From Blastococcus sp. CT_GayMR19 (lineage in GTDB: Bacteria > Actinomycetota > Actinomycetes > Mycobacteriales > Geodermatophilaceae), in NCBI RefSeq assembly GCF_004570385.1, contig NZ_SPQL01000023.1, positions 1-44,383 on the forward strand: a DNA stretch of 44,383 nucleotides. Reading direction: 5' to 3'. A program made the position numbers and the translations under genes. The notes beneath the pieces were generated by a model, which was not told the origin of the DNA, ran no database searches, and was given only the letters and a program-made list of their open reading frames with translations. This document shows, in pieces, positions 29,741 through 38,443 of this stretch. The first letter of the stretch is position 1. Each line of letters opens with the position of its first letter.

Positions 29741-30677
29741 CGGTCACCGGCGGAACCGGCTGGGCGTCCTCCCCGGTGCCGTACCGACCCGAGGTGCCTG
29801 CGGCCTCGCCACCGAGCGCGAGGATCGTGCTGATCCGCCCGGCCGCGGACCCGAGGTTGTCGACGGTCGACACGGCGGCCGACAGGTTGGGGTCGGCGCG
29901 GAGCACGCCGATCAGGCCGGTCTCCGCGGCCGAGGTCACGTCCCCGGCGACGACCGCGCCCGAGCCCGCCGCGTCCAGGGCCGAGACCAGCTCGACCAGG
30001 GTGGCGTTGCGCTCGGCGGCGTCGTCCCCGGTGAAGGCGCCGGACGTCAGGACGACGGCGTAGTCGGCGGGGGCGACCGAGTCGCCCTCGGAGGCCAGCA
30101 CGTCGAGGGCGACCAGGCCGGCCAGCACGGAGGAGGCGGCGGCGCCGTCGGGGGCCGGACCTCCGCTGGGGATCATGAGGACCTGCGAGAGGAGGCCGGC
30201 GACCAGCTCGCCGGCGTCGTCGGTCTCCGGCAGCTCGACGCCGGTCGGGGGCATGCCCGGCCCGGTCACGTAGTTCTGCAGGCTCGCGGCGGTGGACGGG
30301 TCGCTGTACTCCGGGCTGAGGCTGATCGTGCCGCTGACCGTGCCGCCCGCCTCGACGATCAGCGCGGAGACCTGGTCGACCTGCTCCGGCAGGACGTCCT
30401 CGTTGCCGAGGATGAGCAGCACGCTGCTGTTGGCCAGGGCGCCCTCGACGAGGACGGGAGCCACCGCGGTCGCGAAGGCGTCGGAGGTGTCCAGCTCCGC
30501 CTGCAGCCGCTGCGTGCGGTCCTCCAGGGAGCGCTTGTCCTGCTCCAGCGCGTCGACCTGACCCTCGATGTTCGCGGCGATCGGGTCGTTGAGCGCGGTG
30601 GTGCCGATGAGGATGCCGAGCGCAACCGCCAGGAAGACGGCGATCAGCGACACCAGGTGGTAACGGAAGTCGATCAC
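29727..30677 (-). CDS. steB: SteB/MctB-family membrane protein
   Basis: The 316-residue protein starts with GTG (VIDFRYHLVSLIAVFLAVALGILIG), one N-terminal membrane anchor, then an outside coiled coil (IEGQVDALEQDKRSLEDRTQRL, about 47-75) and a Rossmann-like domain. This is the family of C. glutamicum SteB and M. tuberculosis Rv1698 (MctB, also reported as a copper transport protein). SteA-SteB act in the RipC-FtsEX cell-separation pathway. It overlaps steA by four bases. Both roles are assigned by family; the order steA-steB before pyrG is conserved. Confidence 0.88.
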   Translation of the reverse strand: MIDFRYHLVSLIAVFLAVALGILIGTTALNDPIAANIEGQVDALEQDKRSLEDRTQRLQAELDTSDAFATAVAPVLVEGALANSSVLLILGNEDVLPEQVDQVSALIVEAGGTVSGTISLSPEYSDPSTAASLQNYVTGPGMPPTGVELPETDDAGELVAGLLSQVLMIPSGGPAPDGAAASSVLAGLVALDVLASEGDSVAPADYAVVLTSGAFTGDDAAERNATLVELVSALDAAGSGAVVAGDVTSAAETGLIGVLRADPNLSAAVSTVDNLGSAAGRISTILALGGEAAGTSGRYGTGEDAQPVPPVTAATP

Positions 30678-31861
30678 GAGAAGAGGTTCTCCAGCCAGAA
30701 CACGAAGCTGTTCCATTGGTCGAGCAGCAGATCCAGGTAGATCCGACCTGCCGCGGAGACCGCGATGGTCGACCCGATGGCGAGGAAGGCGGCCAGCACG
30801 AGGACCACCAGAGCCGCGGTGGAGATCCGGCTGCGGTAGAGGCGGCTGACGCCCTTGGCGTCGACGAGCTTGCCGCCGAGCCGGAGCCGGGTCAGGAAGG
30901 TCGAGGCCATGCCGCCCCGGCCCTTGTCGAGGAACTCGATCAGGGTGGCGTGCGTGCCGACGGCGACGATGAGCTTCGCGCCCTTCTCGTCGGCCAGCAG
31001 CATCGCGATGTCCTCGCTCGTGCCGGTCGCCGGGAAGCTGACCGCCTCCACGCCCAGGTCCTGCACGCGGGAGAGGCCGGGTGCGCGGCCGTCGGCGTAG
31101 GCGTGGACCACGATCTCGGCGCCGCAGGTCAGCGTGTCGTCGCTGACCGAGTCCATGTCGCCGACGATCATGTCCGGCTGGTAGCCGGCCTCGATGAGCG
31201 CATCGCCGCCGCCGTCCACACCGATCAGGACCGGCCGGTAGTCGCGGATGTAGGACCGGAGGGCGTGCAGGTCCTCCTTGTAGTCGTATCCGCGGACGAC
31301 GATGAGTGCGTGCCGGCCGTCGAACTCGGTGGTCACGTCCGGCACGCCGACGCCGTCGAGGAGGAGCGCCCTTTCGCGCTTCATGTACTCCATCGTGTTG
31401 GCGGCGAACGCCTCGAGCTGCGTGGACAGCCCCGCCTTCGCCTCGGTCATCGCCGCCTCGACCGTGGCGGCGTCGTGCGCGAGGCCCTCGGCCAGGACGG
31501 CGCCGTCCTCGGCGAGCAGCCGGTTCCCGTCGAGCCGGACGTGCGCGCCCTCCTTGACGGCGGCGAAGACCTCGCGCCCGACGTCGTCCAGCAGCGGGAT
31601 GCCGGCGTTGATCAGGATCTCCGGGCCGAGGTTGGGATACCGGCCGGAGATGCTCGGCGCGGCGTTCACCACCCCGCCCACGCGGCAGCCGACGAGCGCG
31701 TCGGCGCTGACCCGGTCGATGTCGACGTGGTCGATGACGGCGATGTCGCCGGGGCGCAGCCGTTTGGTGAGGTTCTTCGTGCGACGGTCCAGCCGGACGA
31801 TTCCGCCCACTCCGGGGCCCACGTCCTCAGCCCGGCCGCGCCGAAGGGTGCCGATGCGCAT
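30674..31861 (-). CDS. steA: SteA, septal cell-separation protein
   Basis: A 395-residue protein of the SteA family. Its body has the thiamine-pyrophosphokinase-like Rossmann domain (GVDGGGDALIEAGYQPDMIVGDMDSVS; FPATGTSEDIAMLLA) and a C-terminal membrane segment (about 345-370) that would place the bulk in the cytoplasm. N-terminal PGDIAVIDHVDIDRVSADALV and SISGRYPNLGPEIL match Rv1697. It is not itself a proven kinase. ATG at 31861 is chosen; another ATG three codons upstream (31870) is possible. It is the first gene of the steA-to-pyrG run and divergent from tetR. Confidence 0.9.
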   Translation of the reverse strand: MRIGTLRRGRAEDVGPGVGGIVRLDRRTKNLTKRLRPGDIAVIDHVDIDRVSADALVGCRVGGVVNAAPSISGRYPNLGPEILINAGIPLLDDVGREVFAAVKEGAHVRLDGNRLLAEDGAVLAEGLAHDAATVEAAMTEAKAGLSTQLEAFAANTMEYMKRERALLLDGVGVPDVTTEFDGRHALIVVRGYDYKEDLHALRSYIRDYRPVLIGVDGGGDALIEAGYQPDMIVGDMDSVSDDTLTCGAEIVVHAYADGRAPGLSRVQDLGVEAVSFPATGTSEDIAMLLADEKGAKLIVAVGTHATLIEFLDKGRGGMASTFLTRLRLGGKLVDAKGVSRLYRSRISTAALVVLVLAAFLAIGSTIAVSAAGRIYLDLLLDQWNSFVFWLENLFS

Positions 31862-32013
31862 GACCTGCATGCTTTCACGCGGGCGGAAGCCGTCGTCCGT
31901 GCGACGCGCATCGGCGACCCACCAGTTACTCACCGTGTCCGACACAACGGAGGCCTCGACACGCGGGCGGCGGCGCGTCCGACCACTGCGCTGGTCCGTT
32001 ACCGAGTCGTGAC

Positions 32014-32027
32014 TAACGTTGCGGATG
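32014..32027 (+). promoter_or_regulatory. putative leaderless promoter of the TetR gene
   Basis: TAACGT at 32014-32019 lies seven bases before a GTG codon at 32027, the spacing seen for leaderless actinobacterial transcripts. No good -35 hexamer is visible. Confidence 0.4.
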
Positions 32028-32878
32028 TGACTGGAGTGGCGCACGCCTTGCCCCGAACCGCATCCGTACCTGCACCTTCTCCCGAGGTGCCCGCCGCGGC
32101 CGAGGCGGCGTCCGCCACCCCCACGATCAGGGCGGTTCCCTCGGTCCAGGCCCGCACCGAGGCCCCGGCCCGTGACGTCGAGCCTCTGCCGGCGGCAGCA
32201 CCGGTCGAGGCGGATACGCCCGGTAAGGACCGCAGGGCCACGAGGGGTCCGGGACGGCGGGAGCTCCGCCGCCAGGAGACGCGGGCGGGCATCGTGGACG
32301 CGGCCGCCGAACTGTTCGCCGAGCGTGGCTTCGACTCGGTGAGCGTGATGGAGATCGCACGGCGCGCGGGCGTGGTGGAGAAGACGGTCTTCAACCACTT
32401 CCCCGTCAAGGAGGGCCTGGTCTTCGACGCCGACCCGCCGATGCGGACCGCTCTGCTCGACGCGGTCCGCCGGCGGCCGGCGGGTGAGTCGGTGTCGGCC
32501 GCGGCGGGAAGCTTCGTCGTCGCCGCGGTCAGCCTCCTGGGCTCCCCCGAGGCCGCCACCGGAGTGGCCCAGATGGCGCGGGTCATCCGCGGGAGCCGCA
32601 CCCTGCAGGTGCGGGAGCGCGAGATCCTCGGCGAGCTGACGAACGCCCTCGCCGGTCTCATCGCGGAGGAGACGGGCGCGCGCCCGGGCCAGGTCGAGCC
32701 GTGGCTGGCCGCCCACGCCGTCCTCGGGCTCTACGCGTCGCTGCTGGAGCTGGCACGCGACCAGATCCTCGCCGGGGTCGACGGTCCGGAGCTCTCCGCC
32801 GAGCTGCGGCGTCAGGGGCGCCGGGGGCTGGCCCTGCTCCAGTTCGGCCTGGCCGGCTACGCGAAAAGGAGGCCATGA
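32027..32878 (+). CDS. TetR-family transcriptional regulator
   Basis: The 283-residue protein has a ~75-residue Ala/Pro-rich disordered lead, then the TetR DNA-binding domain (RAGIVDAAAELFAERGFDSVSVMEIARRAGVVEKTVFNHFPVKEGLVFD) and a helical ligand domain. GTG 32027 is preferred because TAACGT stands seven bases before it; other GTG codons at 32009 and 32036 exist. It is divergent from steA across about 165 bases, so it may control itself and the steA run. Its stop is followed at once by the second copy of the composite repeat. Ligand unknown. Confidence 0.85.
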   Translation: MTGVAHALPRTASVPAPSPEVPAAAEAASATPTIRAVPSVQARTEAPARDVEPLPAAAPVEADTPGKDRRATRGPGRRELRRQETRAGIVDAAAELFAERGFDSVSVMEIARRAGVVEKTVFNHFPVKEGLVFDADPPMRTALLDAVRRRPAGESVSAAAGSFVVAAVSLLGSPEAATGVAQMARVIRGSRTLQVREREILGELTNALAGLIAEETGARPGQVEPWLAAHAVLGLYASLLELARDQILAGVDGPELSAELRRQGRRGLALLQFGLAGYAKRRP

Positions 32879-32883
32879 CATCT

Positions 32884-33147
32884 GTCGTCCTCCGGCCGAC
32901 GACCGCTCTACCACTTGTCATCCTCCGGCTGACACCGCATGACTCTGTCGTCCTCCGGACGACGATCGCGGCCAGGGCCGTTCCCCCGCTGCGTTGAGCC
33001 CATCCCGGCACTCCTCGGGAACCCTTCGGGCCCCGCTCGTCGTGCCGTCTCGCGGAGCGGCTCTCGTTGTGCGACGCGACTACGCACTTCTCCAGTCGGT
33101 GCCGCGGCTTCCTGCCCCTCTTCGGAGAGCCCTCCGGGCCCCCGCTC
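32884..33147 (+). repeat. composite dispersed repeat, copy 2 (three hairpins plus conserved boxes)
   Basis: Three 31-32-base units each carry an inverted repeat around TCCTCCGG: 32884-32903 (GTCGTC/GACGAC), 32916-32934 (TGTCA/TGACA) and 32947-32963 (7-bp stem, 3-nt loop). Stem changes are compensated. Then come GCTGCGTTGAGCC at 32988-33000 and a hairpin ending CCCCGCTCGTC at 33041, as in the 16611-16740 copy. A third, partial relative of the end hairpin lies at 33096-33147 and reaches the convergent gene's stop. GTGCG/CGCAC arms near 33070 make another hairpin. No gene is seen in this 267-base gap. Confidence 0.75.
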
Positions 33148-33862
33148 AGAGGGGCAGCTGCAGGGCGCGGAGGAGCTGGTCGGCCCGGTCGCCGGGGGCG
33201 TCGGAGTTCCGGGTGAAGAGCGCCACCGCGACCATGTAGCCGTCGTCGCCGGCCCAGCCGCGCCCGTCGGCGCACAGCCGCCGGATGTGGTCGCGCACCT
33301 TGGGCTCGCTGCTGTAGGGCCCGTAGTCCAGACCCATGGCGAGGAAGTTGACCACGCGGTAGCCGAGATCGGCCGCGGTGCGGACGGTCGTGAGCGGGTC
33401 GGAGTAGCTCGCGACGGCCGCGATCACGTTGTCGTAGCCGGCCTTCAGCAGCTGCAGCATCAGGTCGTTGCCGTACACCCCACCCCACAGTTCCGGCATG
33501 AGGATGTCGCGGTCGGGGGCCGGGATGTAGGGCGGATTGCTGATGACGGTCGACACCGGGGGCCCACCGGCCGCATCCGCCTGGTCGAAGAAGTCCCCCA
33601 GCTCGACGGTGTACCGGTCGGCGATGCCGCGCGCCTCGATGTTGGCCTGGGCGGCGGCGACGCTGGATGGGCTGATGTCGAAGCTGTGGACGCGGAGGCC
33701 GGGCAGCGCGACGACCACGTCGGCGATGGCGGTGGCGTCACCGGTGCCGAGCTCGACCACGCCTTCCTCCGCCCAGCGAAGCTCGGTCCGGTACTGCTCG
33801 AGCAGCATGCAGACCGAAAAGCCGTAGTGCGCCGACTCGTCGGCTGAGGAGAAGCAGCTCAC
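33146..33862 (-). CDS. class I SAM-dependent methyltransferase, HemK/PrmC-like
   Basis: A 238-residue Rossmann methyltransferase. Motif I is VVELGTGDATAIADVV, motif II acid in VHSFDISPSSV, and motif IV is SNPPYIPAP, the NPPY signature of enzymes that methylate planar nitrogens such as glutamine in release factors or adenine in DNA. It lacks the N-terminal substrate-binding domain of PrmC, so its target is unclear. GTG start at 33862. It stands alone between recN and the TetR gene and interrupts the recN-steA order known from Mycobacterium. Confidence 0.75.
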   Translation of the reverse strand: MSCFSSADESAHYGFSVCMLLEQYRTELRWAEEGVVELGTGDATAIADVVVALPGLRVHSFDISPSSVAAAQANIEARGIADRYTVELGDFFDQADAAGGPPVSTVISNPPYIPAPDRDILMPELWGGVYGNDLMLQLLKAGYDNVIAAVASYSDPLTTVRTAADLGYRVVNFLAMGLDYGPYSSEPKVRDHIRRLCADGRGWAGDDGYMVAVALFTRNSDAPGDRADQLLRALQLPL

Positions 33863-33949
33863 GGTCCTGGCCTACCCCATGCATTCCAATTGCACGCCAC
33901 CGATCACCCTTCCGTGGCCTGTGCCACACCCGGAAGCCACGCGAACGGG

Positions 33950-35746
33950 TCAGCCGCGGGCGTCCGCGGCGACGGCCAGCAGCTCGCGGGCGTGCGCCTG
34001 GCCGGTGTCGCTGTCGGCGAGCCCGGAGAGCATCCGGGCCAGCTCCCGGACGCGGTCCTCCCCCGCCACGGCCCGGATGTCGGTGGCCGTCACGCCCGCG
34101 CCGGCATCGGGTGACTTGTCGACGACCAGGTGCGTGTCGGCGAAGGCGGCGACCTGGGCCAGGTGCGTGACGACGACGACCTGATGGTCGCTGGCCAGCC
34201 GGGCCAGGCGCCTGCCGATCTCGCCGGCCGCCTGGCCGCCGACGCCGGCGTCGACCTCGTCGAAGACCATGACCGGCACCGGGTCCGCCCCGGCGAAGAC
34301 GACCTCGATGGCCAGCATGACGCGCGAGAGCTCACCGCCGGATGCGCCGCGGTGCACCGGTCGCGCCGGGGCACCCGGATGGGCGGCCAGGAGGAGCGTC
34401 ACGTCGTCGGCTCCCTCGGGCCCCGGGTCCTCGGGGTGGCTCTCGATCGAGAACGACACCCGGGCGCTCTTCATCGCCAGGCCGGCCAGCTCCCGGGCCA
34501 CCTCCGAGGCGAACCCCTCGGCGGCCGCGGTCCGGCCGGCCGACAGGTGCCGGGCCAGGTCGTCGACCTCGGTGCGGGCCGCGTCCCGCTCGGCGGTCAG
34601 CGCCGCGAGGGCCTCGTCGGAGACGTCGAGCTCCGCGAGCCGCTGCTCGGCGTCCTCGGCCCAGGCCAGCACCCCGGCGAGGCCCTCCCCCGCGCCGGCG
34701 TACTTGCGGACCAGTGCCGTGATCGCCGCCCGCCGGTCCATGACCTCGGCCAGCCGGGCGGGGTCGGCGTCCAGGTCGGCGACGTATCCGGCCAGCTGGC
34801 CGGCGACGTCGGACACCACGGCGACGGCGTCGGCCAGGTCCTGGGCGAGGAGGACGAGGGCGGGGTCGTCGGAGCCGGCCAGCGCGCGCTCGGCGGTGGC
34901 GAGGGACGCGGTGGCGTCCTGCGGGACGTCCCCGCCGGCCAGGTCGCCGGTGACGTCGCCGATCAGCGCCATGCGGGCCTCGTCGGCGGCTGCCCGCAGC
35001 GCGTCGGCGTCGCTGAGCCGCTTCACCTGGGCGGCCAGTGCCTCGTCCTCACCGGGCTCGGGCTGGACGGCCCCGATCTCGGCGAGACCGTGCCGGAGCA
35101 CGTCGGCGGCCTGGGCGAGCTCTCGGGCCTGGGTGTGCCGGCGCTCCAGGTCGGCGGCGAGCTGGCGCCAGCGCTGGAAGGCAGCGCGGTAGCGGTCGAG
35201 CAGCTCCAGGTGCGCCGCGCCCGCGTAGCGGTCCAGGGCGCGACGCTGCTCGGCCGGCCGGGAGAGCCGCATCTGGTCGGTCTGGCCGTGGACGGCGAGC
35301 AGGCCCTCGGCGAGCTCGGCGATGACGCCCACCGGGACACTGCGTCCGCCGAGGTAGGCGCGGGACCGCCCCTCGGCGCTCACCGTCCGGGACAGGATGA
35401 GGCTGCCGTCGTCGTCGGGATCGGCACCGGCGTCCGCTGCCCGCTCCCAGGCGGCGGAGTCGGCGGGCAGCAGCATCCGGCCCTCCACCCCGGCCCGCCC
35501 GTTGGCCCGGACCCGGCCCGGGTCGGCGCGCCCACCGAACAGCAGGGTCAGGCCGGTGACCACCATCGTCTTGCCGGCGCCGGTCTCACCGGTGACCACG
35601 GTCAGGCCGCTGCCGAACTCGAGGGTGACGTCGTCGATGGCGCCCAGTCCACGGATGCGGAGCTCGGTGAGCTGCCCGAGACCGGCGTGGTCGCGGTCAG
35701 TCGTCGCCGCGGGGACCCGCTCCGGCGTGGTCGTTCGTGCCGCCAC
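33950..35746 (-). CDS. recN: DNA repair protein RecN
   Basis: The 598-residue SMC-like ATPase acts in recombinational repair. It has the Walker A VTGETGAGKT at 51-60, long coiled-coil arms (about 170-370), the ABC signature GASGGELSRVMLAIEVV and Walker B VPVMVFDEVDAGVGG with the following D-loop. GTG start at 35746, a few bases from the nadK stop at 35750. The first 22 residues are an unconserved lead. The neighbours nadK and tlyA are the same as in M. tuberculosis. Confidence 0.96.
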   Translation of the reverse strand: MAARTTTPERVPAATTDRDHAGLGQLTELRIRGLGAIDDVTLEFGSGLTVVTGETGAGKTMVVTGLTLLFGGRADPGRVRANGRAGVEGRMLLPADSAAWERAADAGADPDDDGSLILSRTVSAEGRSRAYLGGRSVPVGVIAELAEGLLAVHGQTDQMRLSRPAEQRRALDRYAGAAHLELLDRYRAAFQRWRQLAADLERRHTQARELAQAADVLRHGLAEIGAVQPEPGEDEALAAQVKRLSDADALRAAADEARMALIGDVTGDLAGGDVPQDATASLATAERALAGSDDPALVLLAQDLADAVAVVSDVAGQLAGYVADLDADPARLAEVMDRRAAITALVRKYAGAGEGLAGVLAWAEDAEQRLAELDVSDEALAALTAERDAARTEVDDLARHLSAGRTAAAEGFASEVARELAGLAMKSARVSFSIESHPEDPGPEGADDVTLLLAAHPGAPARPVHRGASGGELSRVMLAIEVVFAGADPVPVMVFDEVDAGVGGQAAGEIGRRLARLASDHQVVVVTHLAQVAAFADTHLVVDKSPDAGAGVTATDIRAVAGEDRVRELARMLSGLADSDTGQAHARELLAVAADARG

Positions 35747-35749
35747 CGC

Positions 35750-36817
35750 TCATCGCTCCGGTCGGGGCTGTTCACGCAGCGCGGGCGCGTCGTCGTCCGC
35801 CGCGTCGTCGGGCGGTCCGCCGTCGCCGGTGACGAAGGCGCGGCCGAGGACGTTGCGGCTGGTGAACAGCTCGTGGCCGGGGCCGGCGTGGTGGCGCGCG
35901 TCGCGGAAGCCGCGGACCGGCAGTCCGAACTTGGCGACGAGCCGGTCGCCGAAGGTCGACGCGTGCACCCGGGCGATCCGCACCGGCTTGTCCGCCCGGC
36001 GGACGTCGACGCTGCCGCCGTCGGGGATCTCCACGAACCGCCGGCCGTCGGCCGAGATCCGCGCGCGGTTCCCGTCAGCCGGGATGGCGACGGTCAGGAC
36101 CGAGTTCGGCGAGGTGACCAGAGGGCGGGCGAAGAGCGCGTGCGCGTTGCTCGGCACGAGCAGCAGCGCCTCGACGTCGGGCCAGACGACGGGTCCGCCC
36201 GCGGAGAACGCGTAGGCGGTGGAGCCGGTCGGGGTGGCGCAGAGCACGCCGTCGCAGCCGAAGCTGGTCAGCGGCCGGCCGTCGATGGAGATGACGACGT
36301 CGAGCACCCGGGAGCGCTCGGCCTTCTCGACCGACACCTCGTTGAGCGCCCACGTGCCGCCCGTGACCGTCCCCCCGCCGTCGAGGACGTCGATCTGGAT
36401 CGCGAGGCGCTCCTCCACCGAGTACAGGCAGCGCTCGATGGCGCTGAGGGTCTCCTCGACCGCCTCGGGTTCGGTCTCGGCGAGGAAGCCGACGCGGCCG
36501 AGGTTGACACCCATCAGGGCGGCGTCGGTGTAGCGGGCCAGCTCGGCGGCACGCAGGAACGTGCCGTCGCCCCCGAAGACCATGACGATCTCGGCCCCGC
36601 GAGCGGCCTCCGCGTCGGCGGGCACGATCTCCGCGCCGGGAATGTGCAGCTCCGGCGCCTCGTCGTGGAGAACCCGGACGCCGATGCCGCCGGCGAGCAG
36701 CCGTGCGGCCGACGTCCGGGCCAGCTCGACGATGTCCGACCGGCCGGTGTGGACGGTGAGCAGCACGCGGCGGTCGTCGCCCGCCGACGCGGTCGGTTCC
36801 CGGCTCTCGTCGCTCAC
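35750..36817 (-). CDS. nadK: NAD kinase
   Basis: The 355-residue enzyme phosphorylates NAD to NADP. FGGDGTFLRA (81-90) carries the GGDG catalytic motif, ALNEVSVEK supplies the NE motif, and CDGVLCATPTGSTAYAFSAGGPVV is the second conserved block. GTG 36817 is chosen because GGAGG lies seven bases upstream; the frame continues further upstream without a better site. A ~40-residue acidic/Pro tail follows the fold. It is between tlyA and recN, as in M. tuberculosis (Rv1695). Confidence 0.96.
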   Translation of the reverse strand: MSDESREPTASAGDDRRVLLTVHTGRSDIVELARTSAARLLAGGIGVRVLHDEAPELHIPGAEIVPADAEAARGAEIVMVFGGDGTFLRAAELARYTDAALMGVNLGRVGFLAETEPEAVEETLSAIERCLYSVEERLAIQIDVLDGGGTVTGGTWALNEVSVEKAERSRVLDVVISIDGRPLTSFGCDGVLCATPTGSTAYAFSAGGPVVWPDVEALLLVPSNAHALFARPLVTSPNSVLTVAIPADGNRARISADGRRFVEIPDGGSVDVRRADKPVRIARVHASTFGDRLVAKFGLPVRGFRDARHHAGPGHELFTSRNVLGRAFVTGDGGPPDDAADDDAPALREQPRPER

Positions 36818-36870
36818 TCGCTGTCCTCCCTCGATGCTCGTCGGGTGTGTCGTTCTCTGCGTCGGGCCGT

Positions 36871-37668
36871 TCACGATGGCCCCTCCTCGACTGCTCGACG
36901 GACGTCGTCCTCCTCCGGCGGGGCGGCGTCGCGCCGCAGCCACAGGAAGAACTCCACGTTGCCGGCCGGACCGGGCAGCGGACTGGCCACCACCCCGGCG
37001 GTCCCCCACCCGAGCGACGCCGCCGACCTGGCCACCTCGAGGACGGCGTCGGCGCGATGACCGCGGTCGCGGACCACGCCCCCGGCGCCCAGCCGCTCAC
37101 GGCCCACCTCGAACTGCGGCTTGACCATCGGCAGCAGGTCGGCGCCCGCCGTGGCACAGGCTGTGAGGGCCGGCAGCACGAGTCGCAGCGAGATGAAGGA
37201 CAGGTCGGCGACGACCAGGCCGACGGGGCCGCCGATCGCCTCCGGGGTCAGGGCGCGCACGTTGGTGCGTTCGAGCACGTGCACCCGGTCGTCGGTGCGC
37301 AGGGACCAGGCCAGTTCGCCGTAGCCGACGTCGACCGCCACGACCTCGGCGGCGCCGCGGCTCAGGAGCACCTCGGTGAAGCCCCCGGTCGACGCGCCGG
37401 CGTCGAGGGCCCGGCGCCCTTCGACGGTCACGGGGAACGCGTCCAGGGCCCCGAGCAGCTTGTGGGCGCCGCGGGACACCCAGCTCGGCTCGTCCGGGTC
37501 GGTTCGGACGACGACCGGGGTGCCGGCGTCGACGCCGGTCGCCGGCTTGGTGGCCTCCTGGCCGGCGACGGCCACCCGGCCCTCCGCGATCAGCGTCACC
37601 GCGTGTTCGCGTGAACGGGCCAGACCACGGCGCACGAGTTCCGCGTCGAGTCGGCTGTGCCGCGCCAT
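36871..37668 (-). CDS. tlyA: TlyA, 2'-O-rRNA methyltransferase
   Basis: A 265-residue protein with an N-terminal S4 RNA-binding domain (RLDAELVRRGLARSREHAVTLIAEGRV) and an FtsJ-like methyltransferase domain with LDAGASTGGFTEVLLSRGA as motif I. TlyA methylates 16S and 23S rRNA riboses and its loss gives capreomycin resistance in mycobacteria. The ATG at 37668 overlaps the upstream small ORF by four bases (ATGA). The K-D-K residues expected in the catalytic domain (Lys in SRGAHK, Asp in VVADLSF, Lys in LPMVKPQ) are present. Confidence 0.95.
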   Translation of the reverse strand: MARHSRLDAELVRRGLARSREHAVTLIAEGRVAVAGQEATKPATGVDAGTPVVVRTDPDEPSWVSRGAHKLLGALDAFPVTVEGRRALDAGASTGGFTEVLLSRGAAEVVAVDVGYGELAWSLRTDDRVHVLERTNVRALTPEAIGGPVGLVVADLSFISLRLVLPALTACATAGADLLPMVKPQFEVGRERLGAGGVVRDRGHRADAVLEVARSAASLGWGTAGVVASPLPGPAGNVEFFLWLRRDAAPPEEDDVRRAVEEGPS

Positions 37669-37943
37669 CAGAGCTGGTCGATCGTGCCGAGCTCGCGTTG
37701 CAGGCGTGCGTGCTCGGCCTCGAAGACACCGACGTGCTCGGCGACGGGACGCTGCTCGAGGTCCTCGAACGACGCCGCGCCCGCCGCCCGATCCTCCGCC
37801 GTCGGCGACGGCTCGGCGGCCGGGGTCGACCCGCCGTCGGCCGCGCTGCCCGTGGACGGGCCGTCGACGACCCGGTTGCCCGCGGGCCCCGGGCCGGGCC
37901 GCGGCGGACCAGGGAGCGGTCGCGTGGGGCTCGGCTCGGTCAT
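37668..37943 (-). CDS. small hypothetical protein before tlyA
   Basis: A 91-residue protein. The first ~60 residues are Pro/Gly/Ser/Ala-rich and probably disordered; the last ~35 (ASFEDLEQRPVAEHVGVFEAEHARLQRELGTIDQL) form a likely amphipathic helix. ATG 37943 has AAAGG seven bases upstream; an ATG at 37988 is possible. It overlaps tlyA (ATGA). A similar small gene, Rv1693, stands in the same place in M. tuberculosis, which supports reality. Function unknown. Confidence 0.7.
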   Translation of the reverse strand: MTEPSPTRPLPGPPRPGPGPAGNRVVDGPSTGSAADGGSTPAAEPSPTAEDRAAGAASFEDLEQRPVAEHVGVFEAEHARLQRELGTIDQL

Positions 37944-38053
37944 GACGTGGCCTTTCGGTTCCTGGGGCGCTCGGGCGCCGCCTGACATACAGGTCGGCTT
38001 CGCTCCGGAGGTTACCGGCCGGCGACGACGGGAACGGCTCGGCGAACAAGCGA

Positions 38054-38059
38054 TAACGT
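38054..38059 (+). promoter_or_regulatory. possible -10 element of the SCP2-like gene
   Basis: TAACGT stands about 45 bases before the GTG at 38105, and AGGAGG lies nine bases before that codon. No clear -35 hexamer is seen. Confidence 0.3.
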
Positions 38060-38104
38060 CCCGCCAGCCCGTATCACCCGACCTCGTACAGGAGGCCCGC
38101 CCGC

Positions 38105-38443
38105 GTGGCCACGATGGACCAGTGCCTGATTGCTCTCAAGGGGATCCTCGGCGATCTCGCGGCCAACCCGGCCGCCGCCGGTCTCGACCGGAGCCTGTCG
38201 TGCCGGCTGACCGATCTCGACGAGGTGGTCCTGGGCCGGCTCGGTTCGGGAGCGGTGCGTGATCTCCACGTCAAGCCGCACGGACCCGAGGTCCCGAAGG
38301 CGGACATCCGTCTGACGATGACCAGCGACGACCTGGTCGCGCTGACCGACGGTCGGCTGTCCTTCGGTCCGGCGTGGGCCACGGGGCGGGTGAAGCTCGA
38401 GGCCGGGCTGCGGGACCTGCTGCGGCTGCGCAAGATCCTCTAG
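38105..38443 (+). CDS. SCP2-like sterol-binding-fold protein
   Basis: A 112-residue protein with an SCP2-type pattern: an N-terminal helix, then DIRLTMTSDDLVALTDGRLSFGPAWATGRVKLEAGLRDLLRLRKIL, the late strand-helix part shared by sterol carrier protein 2 folds that bind lipids. GTG 38105 has AGGAGG nine bases upstream. It is convergent with the HAD gene. Its end contains the first copy of a 17-base tandem duplication. Confidence 0.75.
   Translation: MATMDQCLIALKGILGDLAANPAAAGLDRSLSCRLTDLDEVVLGRLGSGAVRDLHVKPHGPEVPKADIRLTMTSDDLVALTDGRLSFGPAWATGRVKLEAGLRDLLRLRKIL

Noticed and set aside
30716-32026. Long plus-strand frame upstream of the TetR domain
   Set aside because: It is antisense to steA; the TetR gene most likely starts at 32027 after a -10-like element.
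32884-32963. Possible CRISPR array (three units of 31-32 bases)
   Set aside because: Units are degenerate, the variable parts are too short to be spacers, there are no cas genes, and a related copy elsewhere has the same conserved box behind it.
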